64,000 nt of DNA from JAPOKJ01 sp031421635 (GTDB lineage Bacteria; Pseudomonadota; Gammaproteobacteria; Burkholderiales; Burkholderiaceae_E): positions 62,001 to 126,000 of the forward strand of contig JANOPA010000066.1 of NCBI GenBank assembly GCA_031421635.1, written 5' to 3'. Of this stretch, positions 26,823-35,863 are shown one piece after another (position 1 is the first letter of the stretch; each line of letters opens with the position of its first letter). The position numbers and the translations under genes were made by a program. The notes beneath the pieces were generated by a model. That model was given only the letters and a program-made list of their open reading frames with translations, was not told the origin of the DNA and did not search any database.

Positions 26823-27476
26823 ATGCCAAAAACTGACAACCAAATTTCAATAGAAAAATACCGGTCGAAAGCCGCCTGCTACGATGCGTCGGCTGAATTT
26901 ACGATGCCCTTACGCCAGCGTACCATTGCCCTGCTTGACCTCAAGCCAGGTGACGTTGTCCTCGACATTGGCTCCGGTACCGGCCTGAGTTACGGCATGC
27001 TCAGCGAGGCGGTTGGCCCGATGGGTCGTGTGCTTGGCTTCGAACAGAGTCCCGAGATGTTTGCTCAAGCTGAGGAGCGAGTACATCGCCACGCTTGGTC
27101 TAATGTTTGGCACAGGCTTGACCATGCTGAGAGTGTTCAACTTCCTCAGGCACCGGACGCAATTCTATTCAATTATGTACATGATATTTCTCGAACTCCT
27201 GGAGCCATCACCAATATTTTCCGCCAGGCCAAGCCCGGCGCACGCATCGCGATGGCTGGAATGAAATTCTTTCCCTGGTGGACCGGACCCTTAAATATTG
27301 TGGCATGGGCTAAGAACCGTCCCTATAACGCAAGGGCGTCGCACCTATGGGCTCCTTGGGATATTGTGCAAACCTACTGTGATCAATTTCAAACAGAAAG
27401 CACCCAGTGGGGCATGGGCTATATCGCGCAGGGACGTCTCAGCTTGGGAAGGCCCAGTCAAGGAGTACAAGGGTAA
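26823..27476 (+). CDS. SAM-dependent methyltransferase
   Basis: This is a 217-residue class I methyltransferase. Motif I is VVLDIGSGTGLSYGML (near residue 47), the acidic end of strand 2 is VLGFEQSPEM, and motif IV is in PDAILFNYVHDIS. The frame opens at 26790; ATG 26823 gives the usual short N-terminus. The C-terminal part (FFPWWTGPLNIVAWAKN, then WDIVQTYCDQF) resembles UbiE/phosphatidylethanolamine-methyltransferase-like enzymes. The substrate is unknown. Confidence 0.84.
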   Translation: MPKTDNQISIEKYRSKAACYDASAEFTMPLRQRTIALLDLKPGDVVLDIGSGTGLSYGMLSEAVGPMGRVLGFEQSPEMFAQAEERVHRHAWSNVWHRLDHAESVQLPQAPDAILFNYVHDISRTPGAITNIFRQAKPGARIAMAGMKFFPWWTGPLNIVAWAKNRPYNARASHLWAPWDIVQTYCDQFQTESTQWGMGYIAQGRLSLGRPSQGVQG

Positions 27477-27630
27477 GTTCGTGGTGAATCAGGATGCGCT
27501 TCGTTGGTAGCGTCTCAGTTTGAAATTGTCGCCCCTTGGACGGTCATTTGCATGTCTATAGCCGTTTATGAAAGCAAATTGAATTAAGAGTGATCAAAGG
27601 ATGATCTTAATTAAGAAAAATGGCCTTTTC

Positions 27631-29868
27631 TTATTTAAAAATATTACTCAACGCGTCCGATGCTTTCGCGGGCTTGCGGTCCATTCTCACTAACGGCAAA
27701 CACTGCCGCGTGTCCTGATAAATCGTCACACAATCCAGACACTGAAAGCATTCTCGATAATCGACCTGACCTGTGGGTTTGATGGCCTGGTATTCGCAGC
27801 GATGGCGGCATGTTTGACAGGGCTTGCCGCACTCGCTGCGACGTGGAATCCAGTTCGTGAGGCGTACCATACCTAGCACGGCGAGCGCGGCGCCAAGCGG
27901 ACAGATGTATCGACAATAGCCGCGAAAGATGAAAACGCTGGACATGGCGCATGCAACTGCCCAAACGACATAGGGCCAAGCGCGCGCGAACCCCATATTG
28001 ATCGAGGTTTTGAAGGGTTCAACTTCGACGACTTGATCGGTCCAGGGGGTCAGCAGCCCGGCGCTTGCGATGACGACCAGCAATACCAGGTACTTGAAAT
28101 ACTTTAGACGTTGATCAAGCTGTTGAGTTAGACGGGTACCTTTGATGCCGATCGCGCGCGCGACCAGGCTCAACAGCTCTTGCAAGGCACCGAATGGACA
28201 CAACCAGCCGCAAAAGGTACCGCGGCCCCACACAAATAAGGTGAGAAGTGAAAATCCCCAAAGGCAGATCGTTAGTGGATCGAACATCAGGTAGTCGAGA
28301 CTGTCACCTCGTCGCAGAGCCTCAACCGCGGAGGTCAGATTGACGATGCTCAATTGCGCCTGGGCATACCAGCCGATGAAGCCCAAAGTGAACAGCAGAT
28401 AGACGATCCGAAAACCACGCAGCCGTTGAGCCGTGGCGGACAGCGTAAGCGGTCGGGCCAGCGCCAAGGTCAATGTAGTCAAGGCAAGTGCGAGCACCGC
28501 GAATTCAATCCAACGCTCCTTCCATGCTGGCCACCATTTTTGATCAGGGATTTGACTGAGAGACTGAAGGGAAGATACTGAGCTCGCGAGTGGCACACGT
28601 TGCGGATAGGTTAGGGTCCAATCGATGCGCACACGCTGCAAGGCGTCGGCACCGTAGCGGCGCGAGGTCGAAATCGATAATTCGATCGGAGCCATTGGGT
28701 TGAGCGCATCTGCATCGAGGGTACGAAATAAGCGAACCTTGACCGGGGGATTTAGTGTGGCTAGCTCCGCCGGTAGCCGAACGGAATGATCAAAATCAAT
28801 TTCGCGCAGCTCAAAGGATCGGCCTGCCTGCGACAGGAGTATTTGAAGTCGTGCCTTTGCTGCCACACCGGGTTGACGGCCTAGGCGTTCGCTATCCCCG
28901 ATGCTGAGCTGACCACGTTCGACGGCGAGCCAGACATACTGGCCGCTTTCAACAATCGAGCGAATATAGGCCCAGCCTTTGTCGTCGAGCAGATTGCGCC
29001 CGACCTGGGCCGAACTCAGCGGCCCCAACCAGGCCGAGACCGCAAGGTCTTGCGGCTTCAGCAGTGCAGCGGGGTCGAGATCCGCAGCAGGGGTACCCGC
29101 AAAACGCGCCTCCACCTCAGAATGGGTTAATTGCAAAGCCTGAATCCATTGAGCCTCAATCAACGCGTCCCAAGGCATTGGTTGATAGCGCTCATCGATC
29201 GGCTGACGGGGCGCCAGCAACTTTGGTTGGGCTTCGGCATCGAAGCGTTGGCGAGCCACTTGAATCGCCGCTTGAATGATGCCTCGATCAATGGCCCGCG
29301 CCGATACCGTACCGGTTGCGATACCTTTCAGATTGGCACTGTTGGGATTGCGTTGCGAGGCTTCCCGAGCGCCTACAATTTGCGTGTTGTGACGAAACGT
29401 TAGCCCCTCGTACTGGTGTGCGAAATCCGCGAGCAACTTGGTGCCACGAACGTCCGTAAAAATCGGTTCGTGGTGCGATATCAGATGCACGCCGAGAAAA
29501 GTGCCATCGCTCGCCAAGGTCACCAGCAGATTGATCGGCTTGCCCGAATAGCCGCGGGCGGGTTCGAAGTGAACTGTCTCAAACGCGTAGCCGCGCAGGA
29601 CCAGTTTTGCGTCCACTCGCTCGAACACGGGCCGTACTGCTAAAAGGGGATCGAGCTCTCCTGCGAGCAGGCCCGGGGGCAGCAATTTTTGCAGCGTGTC
29701 ACGATTCAGCGAGGTGGTCTGCGCAATCGCTGAAGTTGCTGCAAATAGAAGTAATTGGGCGAGTAAAAAAGTCCAAAGGAAAGTCTTGAATAAGGACTGT
29801 ATCGAGGCCCAAAACAAGACGCCGCGAACCCCTTGAAACTTCCTTGAGGGTCGCGGCGCGAGGTTCAT
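27631..29868 (-). CDS. NosR/NirI-like flavin and iron-sulfur membrane protein
   Basis: This is a 745-residue inner-membrane protein. After a signal/anchor (residues 28-50) comes a periplasmic FMN-binding domain with the likely flavinylation site ATGTVS (184-189). A membrane core of several segments begins near residue 460. It holds the polyferredoxin-type motifs FCGWLCPFGALQELL and YCRYICPLGAA. The cytoplasmic C-terminus carries Cys-rich clusters CGKPCQTCRHRC and CFQCLDC for two 4Fe-4S centres. This is the NosR layout, which in denitrifiers supplies electrons to periplasmic nitrous oxide reductase. No nos gene is present. The gene lies 21 bases after a PQQ dehydrogenase gene, so it probably exchanges electrons with that enzyme or the Rieske protein. 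Confidence 0.85.
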   Translation of the reverse strand: MNLAPRPSRKFQGVRGVLFWASIQSLFKTFLWTFLLAQLLLFAATSAIAQTTSLNRDTLQKLLPPGLLAGELDPLLAVRPVFERVDAKLVLRGYAFETVHFEPARGYSGKPINLLVTLASDGTFLGVHLISHHEPIFTDVRGTKLLADFAHQYEGLTFRHNTQIVGAREASQRNPNSANLKGIATGTVSARAIDRGIIQAAIQVARQRFDAEAQPKLLAPRQPIDERYQPMPWDALIEAQWIQALQLTHSEVEARFAGTPAADLDPAALLKPQDLAVSAWLGPLSSAQVGRNLLDDKGWAYIRSIVESGQYVWLAVERGQLSIGDSERLGRQPGVAAKARLQILLSQAGRSFELREIDFDHSVRLPAELATLNPPVKVRLFRTLDADALNPMAPIELSISTSRRYGADALQRVRIDWTLTYPQRVPLASSVSSLQSLSQIPDQKWWPAWKERWIEFAVLALALTTLTLALARPLTLSATAQRLRGFRIVYLLFTLGFIGWYAQAQLSIVNLTSAVEALRRGDSLDYLMFDPLTICLWGFSLLTLFVWGRGTFCGWLCPFGALQELLSLVARAIGIKGTRLTQQLDQRLKYFKYLVLLVVIASAGLLTPWTDQVVEVEPFKTSINMGFARAWPYVVWAVACAMSSVFIFRGYCRYICPLGAALAVLGMVRLTNWIPRRSECGKPCQTCRHRCEYQAIKPTGQVDYRECFQCLDCVTIYQDTRQCLPLVRMDRKPAKASDALSNIFK

Positions 29869-29889
29869 ACTTAGGTACTGCCTCGCAAC

Positions 29890-31620
29890 TTACTTGCCCA
29901 CCTTATAGACCATGACCACACCACCCTGAGGCACTGGAGTCTTGTTCTTGAGCAAGGTGTTCATGCCGTCTTGCATGCGCTGCGCATCCACGCCCCAGCC
30001 TGATTGAACGGCGATGTACTGCTCGCCACCCACTTCAAAGGACATGGGAACTGCGGTGACACCGGACGGGGTCGGCGTTTCCCAAAGCACTTTGCCCGAC
30101 TTCGCATCGAAGGCGCGGAACATCCGATCATTGGTGCCGCCAGCAAACAGTAAGCCACCGCCGGTCGTGAACAAAGGTGCCCAAATCGGACGATCAAACT
30201 TGTGACCCCAGGCCTTTTTCCCGGTCTTTAAATCCCATGCCTGGATCTCACCGATGGTCGTCGGTCTCTTGCCATCGCGAAAACGCAGGCTGCCCAACAC
30301 GCCTTCGATCGGGTAGCCGATGTAGAGATCACCCTTCTTGTACTTGATGTCTTCGGCGGCGGGCAATTCGGAGCACAAATTGTCGTTGGCCGGAATGTAG
30401 AACAAACCGGTTTTCGGGTTGTAAGCCTCCGGTGGCCAGTCCTTTCCACCCCACAGGGACGGACAGAAATTCACGGCCTTGCCCATGCCTGGACGCTTAG
30501 AATCGTTGTAACTTGGGCGCCCGGTTTTCGCATCGATGCCGGTAAAGACATCATTGTGAACATAGGCCTTGGCATCGATGAAGTTGATCTTCCCTTCAGC
30601 GGTGCGTTCAAGCATCCATAGGTAACCATTGCGGCCTGCATGAACCGCTGCCTTCACCTTTTTACCCTTGATCTCAGTGTCGATCAGGAGCGGTGCGGAT
30701 ACTTCGTCCCAGTCCCAGGCATCATTGTGATGATACTGATGATGACCTTTGATCTTGCCGGTGTCGACATCCATGGCCACCACCGAGGTGGTATATAAGT
30801 TATCACCCTTGCGGCCTTCGGTCGGCCACGGCGCAGGGTTGCCGGTGCCCCAGAATGACAGATTGGTGTCGGGATCGTAAGTACCGGTAATCCAGATCGA
30901 ACCACCGCCATTTTTATGGGTATCGCCCGGCCAAGTGTCGCCGCCGGGCTCACCTGGGGCCGCCGTGGTGTAGGTACGCCATGCTTCCTTGCCGCTGTCC
31001 GCGTCGTAAGCTGCCACAAAACCGCGCACCCCAGTCTCGCCACCTGAAGAGCCGACCATCACCTTGCCTTTAGCCACCAGGGGTGCCAAAGTAATGTACT
31101 GCAAGGCCTTATAGTCGCCGACCTGTGTCGTCCACAGTACCTTGCCGGTCTTGGCATCGAGGGCCACTAAGTTTGCGTCAACGGTCGCCATATAGACCCG
31201 GTCGCCGTAGAGGGCAACGCCGCGATTGGTGGGATGAAGCTGTAAGAACTCGGCTGGAATTTCTTTCTTGTAGCGCCATAACTCCGTGCCGGTTTTGGCA
31301 TCGAGCGCAATCAACTGAGCGCCCGGCGTGGTGACGAACATATAGCCATTGTTGACAAACGGAGGCGATTGGTGGCCTTCGACCTGACCAGTCGCAAACG
31401 ACCATGCCAGTTGCAGCTTACCGACATTACCGGTATTAATTTTGGCCAGGGGGCTGTAGCCCCAACCCTGATAATTGCCACGATAGTGCAACCAGTTGCC
31501 CGGTTCGGGGTTTTTCAAGCGTGCGTCAGTGACCGGTGTGTACTCGGCCGGTTGCGCAATGCTGACGACAGGCGCCGTCAGCAGCGCGGCACAGAAAAGA
31601 CTCAAACGCAAATTAGTCAT
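29890..31620 (-). CDS. PQQ-dependent alcohol dehydrogenase, lanthanide-type site
   Basis: This is a 576-residue periplasmic eight-bladed propeller quinoprotein with a signal peptide ending near VVSIAQP (residue 22) and repeated tryptophan-docking motifs such as LIALDAKTGTELW and LVALDAKTGKVLW. Metal/PQQ residues read as Glu195 (SGGETGVRG), Asn261 (GTGNPAPW), catalytic Asp303 and Asp305 (AWDWDEV). Asp at +2 is the hallmark of lanthanide-dependent enzymes. The vicinal Cys-Cys normally found before NRGVAL is replaced by Gln-Leu (FLQLHPTNRGVAL). A second Cys pair (NFCPSLWGG and NDNLCSELP) is kept. It starts at ATG 31620 behind GGGAGA. No cytochrome c partner or MxaJ-like gene is present. Substrate: a primary alcohol or aldehyde, unresolved. 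Confidence 0.9.
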   Translation of the reverse strand: MTNLRLSLFCAALLTAPVVSIAQPAEYTPVTDARLKNPEPGNWLHYRGNYQGWGYSPLAKINTGNVGKLQLAWSFATGQVEGHQSPPFVNNGYMFVTTPGAQLIALDAKTGTELWRYKKEIPAEFLQLHPTNRGVALYGDRVYMATVDANLVALDAKTGKVLWTTQVGDYKALQYITLAPLVAKGKVMVGSSGGETGVRGFVAAYDADSGKEAWRTYTTAAPGEPGGDTWPGDTHKNGGGSIWITGTYDPDTNLSFWGTGNPAPWPTEGRKGDNLYTTSVVAMDVDTGKIKGHHQYHHNDAWDWDEVSAPLLIDTEIKGKKVKAAVHAGRNGYLWMLERTAEGKINFIDAKAYVHNDVFTGIDAKTGRPSYNDSKRPGMGKAVNFCPSLWGGKDWPPEAYNPKTGLFYIPANDNLCSELPAAEDIKYKKGDLYIGYPIEGVLGSLRFRDGKRPTTIGEIQAWDLKTGKKAWGHKFDRPIWAPLFTTGGGLLFAGGTNDRMFRAFDAKSGKVLWETPTPSGVTAVPMSFEVGGEQYIAVQSGWGVDAQRMQDGMNTLLKNKTPVPQGGVVMVYKVGK

Positions 31621-31699
31621 TACGATCTCCCTGAGAAATGTGAAAGTTTTTTAGCTCAACAGAACGCGTGCGTGGGTTGCCTGGGTCCCGGGTTTGTGT

Positions 31700-32302
31700 C
31701 TAGGCGCTACCTCCTGGCTTGCCGGTGAACGGGCCTGTAATTACAAGCTGTCCTCCTTCTTCGGCCAAGGGTAAGGCGGGTAATGCGCGGGGGGCCGGGC
31801 CACCGTTGACCTTTGCTTGTTCCAGTAAGAGGAACTGCGATGAATGGCAGAAGCAGACCAGGGCTTTATCTTTAGCCACCCAGGTTTTGACGTCGCAGGC
31901 TTGATGCGTGCAGATCGCGGAGTACGCAACCACGCCCTTGACCGCGCGCTTTCTGGTCTCAGCATCGAGGTCCGATTCGGCGAAGCGCATCAGCACGATC
32001 TTGTTCAGTCGAGAATCGTCCTTGACGGTTTTAGTAGTCGGTGTGAAAGGAAACGCCAATACTGGTTTTCCCGCTAGCGGAATATCCTGCACTCGCAAAG
32101 GCGTCGGCGTGCCCTCGGCGTCTTCAAGCACGAGGCGATCACCGGAAGCAGGGCGCGCGAACGCGGAATCGGGACTTAGCGCGGTGATACCGGCCGCCAG
32201 ACCGGCCGACAGTTGCAGTAACTTGCGTCGGGTCGCAGACTCCGGAACATTGTCGCGCTGTGATGCCAATAGAGCGTGCTTACAGTCTGAACAATCCGTC
32301 AT
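31700..32302 (-). CDS. Tat-exported Rieske iron-sulfur protein
   Basis: This is a 200-residue protein with a twin-arginine signal (ATRRKLLQLSAG, residues 23-34) and an Ala-rich cleavage region near residue 49. The Rieske centre has ligands Cys131 and His133 (CTHQAC) and Cys150 and His153 (CFCHSS). Cys136 and Cys152 form the disulfide found in high-potential bc1 and arsenite-oxidase Rieske proteins. MTDCSDCKHALL at the very N-terminus adds a CxxC of unknown role. It is not beside cytochrome b/c1 genes. It lies 79 bases before the PQQ dehydrogenase gene, so an electron-carrier role for that enzyme is likely. It starts at ATG 32302 behind TAGGAGA. Confidence 0.87.
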   Translation of the reverse strand: MTDCSDCKHALLASQRDNVPESATRRKLLQLSAGLAAGITALSPDSAFARPASGDRLVLEDAEGTPTPLRVQDIPLAGKPVLAFPFTPTTKTVKDDSRLNKIVLMRFAESDLDAETRKRAVKGVVAYSAICTHQACDVKTWVAKDKALVCFCHSSQFLLLEQAKVNGGPAPRALPALPLAEEGGQLVITGPFTGKPGGSA

Positions 32303-32382
32303 CGATTTTCTCCTATTGCGTCTGAGTAGTAGCGTTTGTGAAAATTAGTGTTGGTATCGATGAATTCGATCAGGCGAAAACC

Positions 32383-34116
32383 CTAGTCGGACTTGCGCCA
32401 TACTTGCTCCGCCGCGTCCCAGGCTCCGAGGGCCTGCAAATCGGGCACCCAGGCCAGGCCTGATTTCGCGTCGGAGGAAACCGCCTCGGGTGTGACCAGT
32501 ACATCGAGCAAGGCGGGGCCGTGTTCCAGTGCGGCCATCGCACGGGCGATGGCGCCGTCCAGTTGATCGGCTTTTTCGACCCGTTCTGCATGCAATCCGA
32601 AAGCACGCGCCATCGCTGCGTGATCCGCAAACTGAAGCCTTGTACCCACCACTTTGCCATGAGTCTCCTGCTGATCGCGTACCTCAATCGCCCAGGAACC
32701 ATTGTTCGCGACTACGATCAGTACGGGCGCTTTGTGGCGGGCGGCCGTATCGATTTCCATCGCGTTAAAACCGAACGAACCATCGCCGGTGGCGACCACT
32801 ACTTTGCGGCCAGGGCAAGCTAGGGCAGCCGCGATTCCAAATGGTGTGCCCACACCAATGCACCCCAAAGGGCCAGGATCGAGGTAGGTTGAGGCGGGCA
32901 AACCGACTCTTGCGAAGCTTAAGAAATCGCCACCGTCGGCAATGACTACCGCGTCCTTAGGTAACGCTGAGCGTAAGGCCGACAGCAGGCGGTTGGGATG
33001 CATCAGGCCATCACTGCCGGGTTGGGCTGTGGTCATCGACACTTGCAACTTCTCGGCGCGCGCCAAATGCTGCTCGCGCACACCTCTTGCCCAAGCGCGA
33101 TCAATCATCGGTGATCGGTCAGCGGCCAGTGCGAGTAGTTCTTGTAACGCGGCTGACGGCGTGGCCAGAATTTCGGCGGCGGCGCGGCGATTGTCGCGCA
33201 GCTCACTGGCGGCGTCTGCGATGCGCACGAATTGCGCATCGCCAAACACCGCGGGCGAACCATAGGCCAGTTGAAAGTCGAGACGCCGACCGATGGTGAC
33301 AATGACATCAGCTTCGCCCATCACTGAGCCGCGCATGGCTGCCACCACTGAAGGGTGATCCTCAGGCACCAGACCGCGACTCTCGCCGGTGTCGAGGTAG
33401 AGAGCACCAAGACGATCCAGCAATTTCACAAGGGGTGCCTCTGCACCCCGCGCCCCGCGCCCGGTGATCACTAGAGGTCGCTTGGCATTCCACAGCAGGT
33501 CTACAGCTTTTGCAAGAGTCGCAGGGTCCGGGTAAAGGATGCTTTTGGGGCGTGGCAAAAACCATTCCGGTAACTGCATGGCGGCCGATGGCTCGGCGCG
33601 TAACACATCGACCGGGAAGTCTAGATACACCGGACCTGGTTCGCCGCCTTGACCGACCGCGCGGGCTAAGGCCTCGTCGAGTTCCTGTAGTACCAGATCG
33701 GGCTCGCGCACTGTACGCGCGTAGCGCGTCAGGGGTCGAACAAAATCGGTATGTGCCATATCTTGGAGGGCACCGCGATTTTCCTGCGGCCGCGGTGGGG
33801 TACCCGAGAGGATCAGCACCGAGGCACGTGCGACATGCGCATTCGCGATGCCGGTCATCGCATTGGTGACGCCTGGGCCGGCAGTGACCAAGGCTACGCC
33901 GACGGTGCCAGTGAGCTCCGCATGGGCATGCGCCATGTAGACCGCAGCTCGCTCGTCGCGCACATCAATAATACGAATGCCCTCGGCATCCAGCCGCATC
34001 CAGATCGGCATGATGTGCCCGCCACACAGTGCGAACACCCTATCAATGCCACGCGCCTTGAGGCAGCGCGCGATCAGCGCTGCAGTGCTCTTCTCAGATG
34101 CGGTCGGCGAGGTCAT
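32383..34116 (-). CDS. ThDP-dependent decarboxylase/lyase (acetolactate synthase superfamily)
   Basis: This is a 577-residue enzyme with the three-domain ThDP fold. Catalytic Glu55 is in VRDERAAVYMAHAHAELTG. The diphosphate/Mg site is GDGSFGFNAMEID...VANNGSW near residue 440. No ACT or regulatory-subunit gene is adjacent, and the FAD-binding Arg pattern of biosynthetic acetolactate synthase is not obvious. Decarboxylases, benzaldehyde-lyase-like enzymes and 2-hydroxyacyl-CoA lyases share this layout. Pairing with an acyl-CoA synthetase (divergent) and an alcohol/aldehyde dehydrogenase makes a hydroxyacyl-CoA lyase attractive, but that is inference. ATG 34116 is used; an open frame upstream to 34218 is not conserved. 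Confidence 0.82.
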   Translation of the reverse strand: MTSPTASEKSTAALIARCLKARGIDRVFALCGGHIMPIWMRLDAEGIRIIDVRDERAAVYMAHAHAELTGTVGVALVTAGPGVTNAMTGIANAHVARASVLILSGTPPRPQENRGALQDMAHTDFVRPLTRYARTVREPDLVLQELDEALARAVGQGGEPGPVYLDFPVDVLRAEPSAAMQLPEWFLPRPKSILYPDPATLAKAVDLLWNAKRPLVITGRGARGAEAPLVKLLDRLGALYLDTGESRGLVPEDHPSVVAAMRGSVMGEADVIVTIGRRLDFQLAYGSPAVFGDAQFVRIADAASELRDNRRAAAEILATPSAALQELLALAADRSPMIDRAWARGVREQHLARAEKLQVSMTTAQPGSDGLMHPNRLLSALRSALPKDAVVIADGGDFLSFARVGLPASTYLDPGPLGCIGVGTPFGIAAALACPGRKVVVATGDGSFGFNAMEIDTAARHKAPVLIVVANNGSWAIEVRDQQETHGKVVGTRLQFADHAAMARAFGLHAERVEKADQLDGAIARAMAALEHGPALLDVLVTPEAVSSDAKSGLAWVPDLQALGAWDAAEQVWRKSD

Positions 34117-34235
34117 GGAGTCGTTCCAGTGAGAGTGAAGGCAAAGTGATTTAACCCAACCGGGAAGCTGGGAATTCCTACAAGCCGCCCGTATTTTTCC
34201 CGGTAGCAAAGCGAGCATATTGACGGCATATTATC

Positions 34236-34257
34236 AGAACTCTGAATTCAGAGTTCT
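34236..34257. promoter_or_regulatory. Perfect 22-bp operator palindrome in a divergent promoter
   Basis: AGAACTCTGAA followed by its exact complement TTCAGAGTTCT lies between the ThDP-enzyme start (34116, leftward) and the acyl-CoA synthetase start (34304, rightward). A second, shorter dyad, ATTTTA-AGC-TAAAAT, begins at 34258. The GntR regulator encoded at 35860 is a candidate binder, although the sequence is not a typical FadR-like site. Confidence 0.65.
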
Positions 34258-34303
34258 ATTTTAAGCTAAAATTCAACTTTCCCGGAAAATTAAGGAGATC
34301 CAC

Positions 34304-35863
34304 ATGAACCGCTTGCTCTCGGTGGCTGACGCTGTTGCAGCTCACGCGCGCCTAACGCCCAACAAGCTGGGAACCCGCGACTCGCGCCGTGCGTTGAGCT
34401 TTAGGCTTTGGCATGAACGCGCCACCCGATTGGCCAACGGCCTGCTCTCGCTTGGGCTCAGCAAGGGCGACAAGGTCGCCCTGCTCGCCTACAACTGTGT
34501 TGAATGGATGGAGATCTACGTGGCGCTGGCCCGTGTCGGTCTGGTGGCTGTACCGATCAACTTTCGTCTCACCTCGAAGGAGATCGCCTACATCGCAGAG
34601 CACAGCGAAGCGCGTGCCTTCATCGTGCGAGACGAGCTCGTAGACCTCGTTGAAACGATTCGTGGTGACCTTGCGATTGCCGCCAACAACTACGTCAGGT
34701 TGGGTGAGGGTAGCGTACCAGGTTGGATCAGCTACGAACATCTCATCGAAACAGCCAGCCCGGACGAGCCTTCGGTGCAGGTGCTACCCTCCGATGCCTT
34801 TGCCTTGATGTATACCTCGGGCACCACCGGGCGACCCAAGGGCGTGATCCGGAGCCACGAAGGGAGTACTTTGATTGCTATGGCGACAGCGCTCGAGATG
34901 GGATTTACGCGCGAAGACGTTGGGCTGATGGTGATGCCGATGTGTCACGCAAATTCGCTATACTTCAGTCATACCTTCGCGCATCTCGGCGCAGCCTGCG
35001 TGATCGATGATCGTCGCAGCTTCGACCCTGAGGCCTTGTTGGCCATTTTGGCCAACGAAAAGATCACTTTTACCTCGCTGGTTCCGACTCACTACATCAT
35101 GATGCTCGCCTTGCCCGATTCCACGAAAGCCCGTTACGACGTGAGTCGGGTCGATAAATTAATGATTTCATCGGCCCCGGCGCGACGCGATACGAAGCTC
35201 GCGATCCTGGACTTCTTTCGCAATGGCCGCCTGCATGAGTTGTACGGCTCGACGGAAGCCGGGTGGGTAACCTTGCTGCGCCCGGATGAGCAACTGGACA
35301 GGATGGGAACGGTCGGGCGAGAGTGGGCGGGCTCAGCTCCGATCAAAATGCTGGATCCAGACGGTCGCGAAGTGCCCGATGGCGAAGTGGGCGAGTTGTT
35401 TTCTCATACCCCCTATGTCTTTGACGGCTACTGGAAGAATCCGGAGAAAACAGCCGAGGCGATGCACGGCGGCTGGTGCTCGGTCGGTGATATGGCGCGG
35501 CGTGACGCTGAAGGTTACATTCACTTAGTGGACCGCAAGAGCAACATGATCATCAGTGGTGGCGAGAATATTTACCCATCTGAGGTTGAAGGAGTGCTGG
35601 GCGCTCATCCCAAGGTGAAGGACGTGGCGGTAATTGGCGTACCGCATGACAAATGGGGCGAGGCCGTACTGGCAGTGGTCGTTCTTCATGAGGAAATTGA
35701 GGCTAGCGAGTCCGAAATTCTCGATTGGTGCCGCGGACGTATCGCGGGTTACAAACGGCCACAATCGATTCAATTCCTAAGCGACGCGCAAATGCCACGT
35801 ACCGCCACGGGCAAGATTTTGCATCGGGTATTGCGCGAGCGATTGGCACCGATTTGCGCATGA
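34304..35863 (+). CDS. Acyl-CoA synthetase (AMP-forming)
   Basis: This is a 519-residue enzyme of the adenylate-forming family. The phosphate loop is YTSGTTGRPKGVIRSHEG (near residue 170). YGSTEAGW is motif A5, VGDMARRDAEGYI comes before the hinge, and GGENIYPSEVEG lies near 425. The A10 region PRTATGKILHR contains the catalytic Lys close to the C-terminus. It activates a carboxylic acid to acyl-CoA through an acyl-AMP. It starts at ATG 34304 behind AAGGAGAT. Its stop overlaps the next gene's start (ATGA, 35860-35863), so synthetase and regulator are coupled. Specificity unknown; short/medium or aromatic acids are possible. Confidence 0.91.
   Translation: MNRLLSVADAVAAHARLTPNKLGTRDSRRALSFRLWHERATRLANGLLSLGLSKGDKVALLAYNCVEWMEIYVALARVGLVAVPINFRLTSKEIAYIAEHSEARAFIVRDELVDLVETIRGDLAIAANNYVRLGEGSVPGWISYEHLIETASPDEPSVQVLPSDAFALMYTSGTTGRPKGVIRSHEGSTLIAMATALEMGFTREDVGLMVMPMCHANSLYFSHTFAHLGAACVIDDRRSFDPEALLAILANEKITFTSLVPTHYIMMLALPDSTKARYDVSRVDKLMISSAPARRDTKLAILDFFRNGRLHELYGSTEAGWVTLLRPDEQLDRMGTVGREWAGSAPIKMLDPDGREVPDGEVGELFSHTPYVFDGYWKNPEKTAEAMHGGWCSVGDMARRDAEGYIHLVDRKSNMIISGGENIYPSEVEGVLGAHPKVKDVAVIGVPHDKWGEAVLAVVVLHEEIEASESEILDWCRGRIAGYKRPQSIQFLSDAQMPRTATGKILHRVLRERLAPICA

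Noticed and set aside
27606..27633. AT-rich dyads (CTTAATTAAG and TAAGAAAA/TTTTCTTA) as a terminator
   Set aside because: Stems are AT-only and overlap the NosR-like stop codon; too weak to call.
27631..29868. NosR as evidence for denitrification
   Set aside because: No nosZ, nosD or nosF gene is in the window, and the gene is tied to a PQQ dehydrogenase instead.
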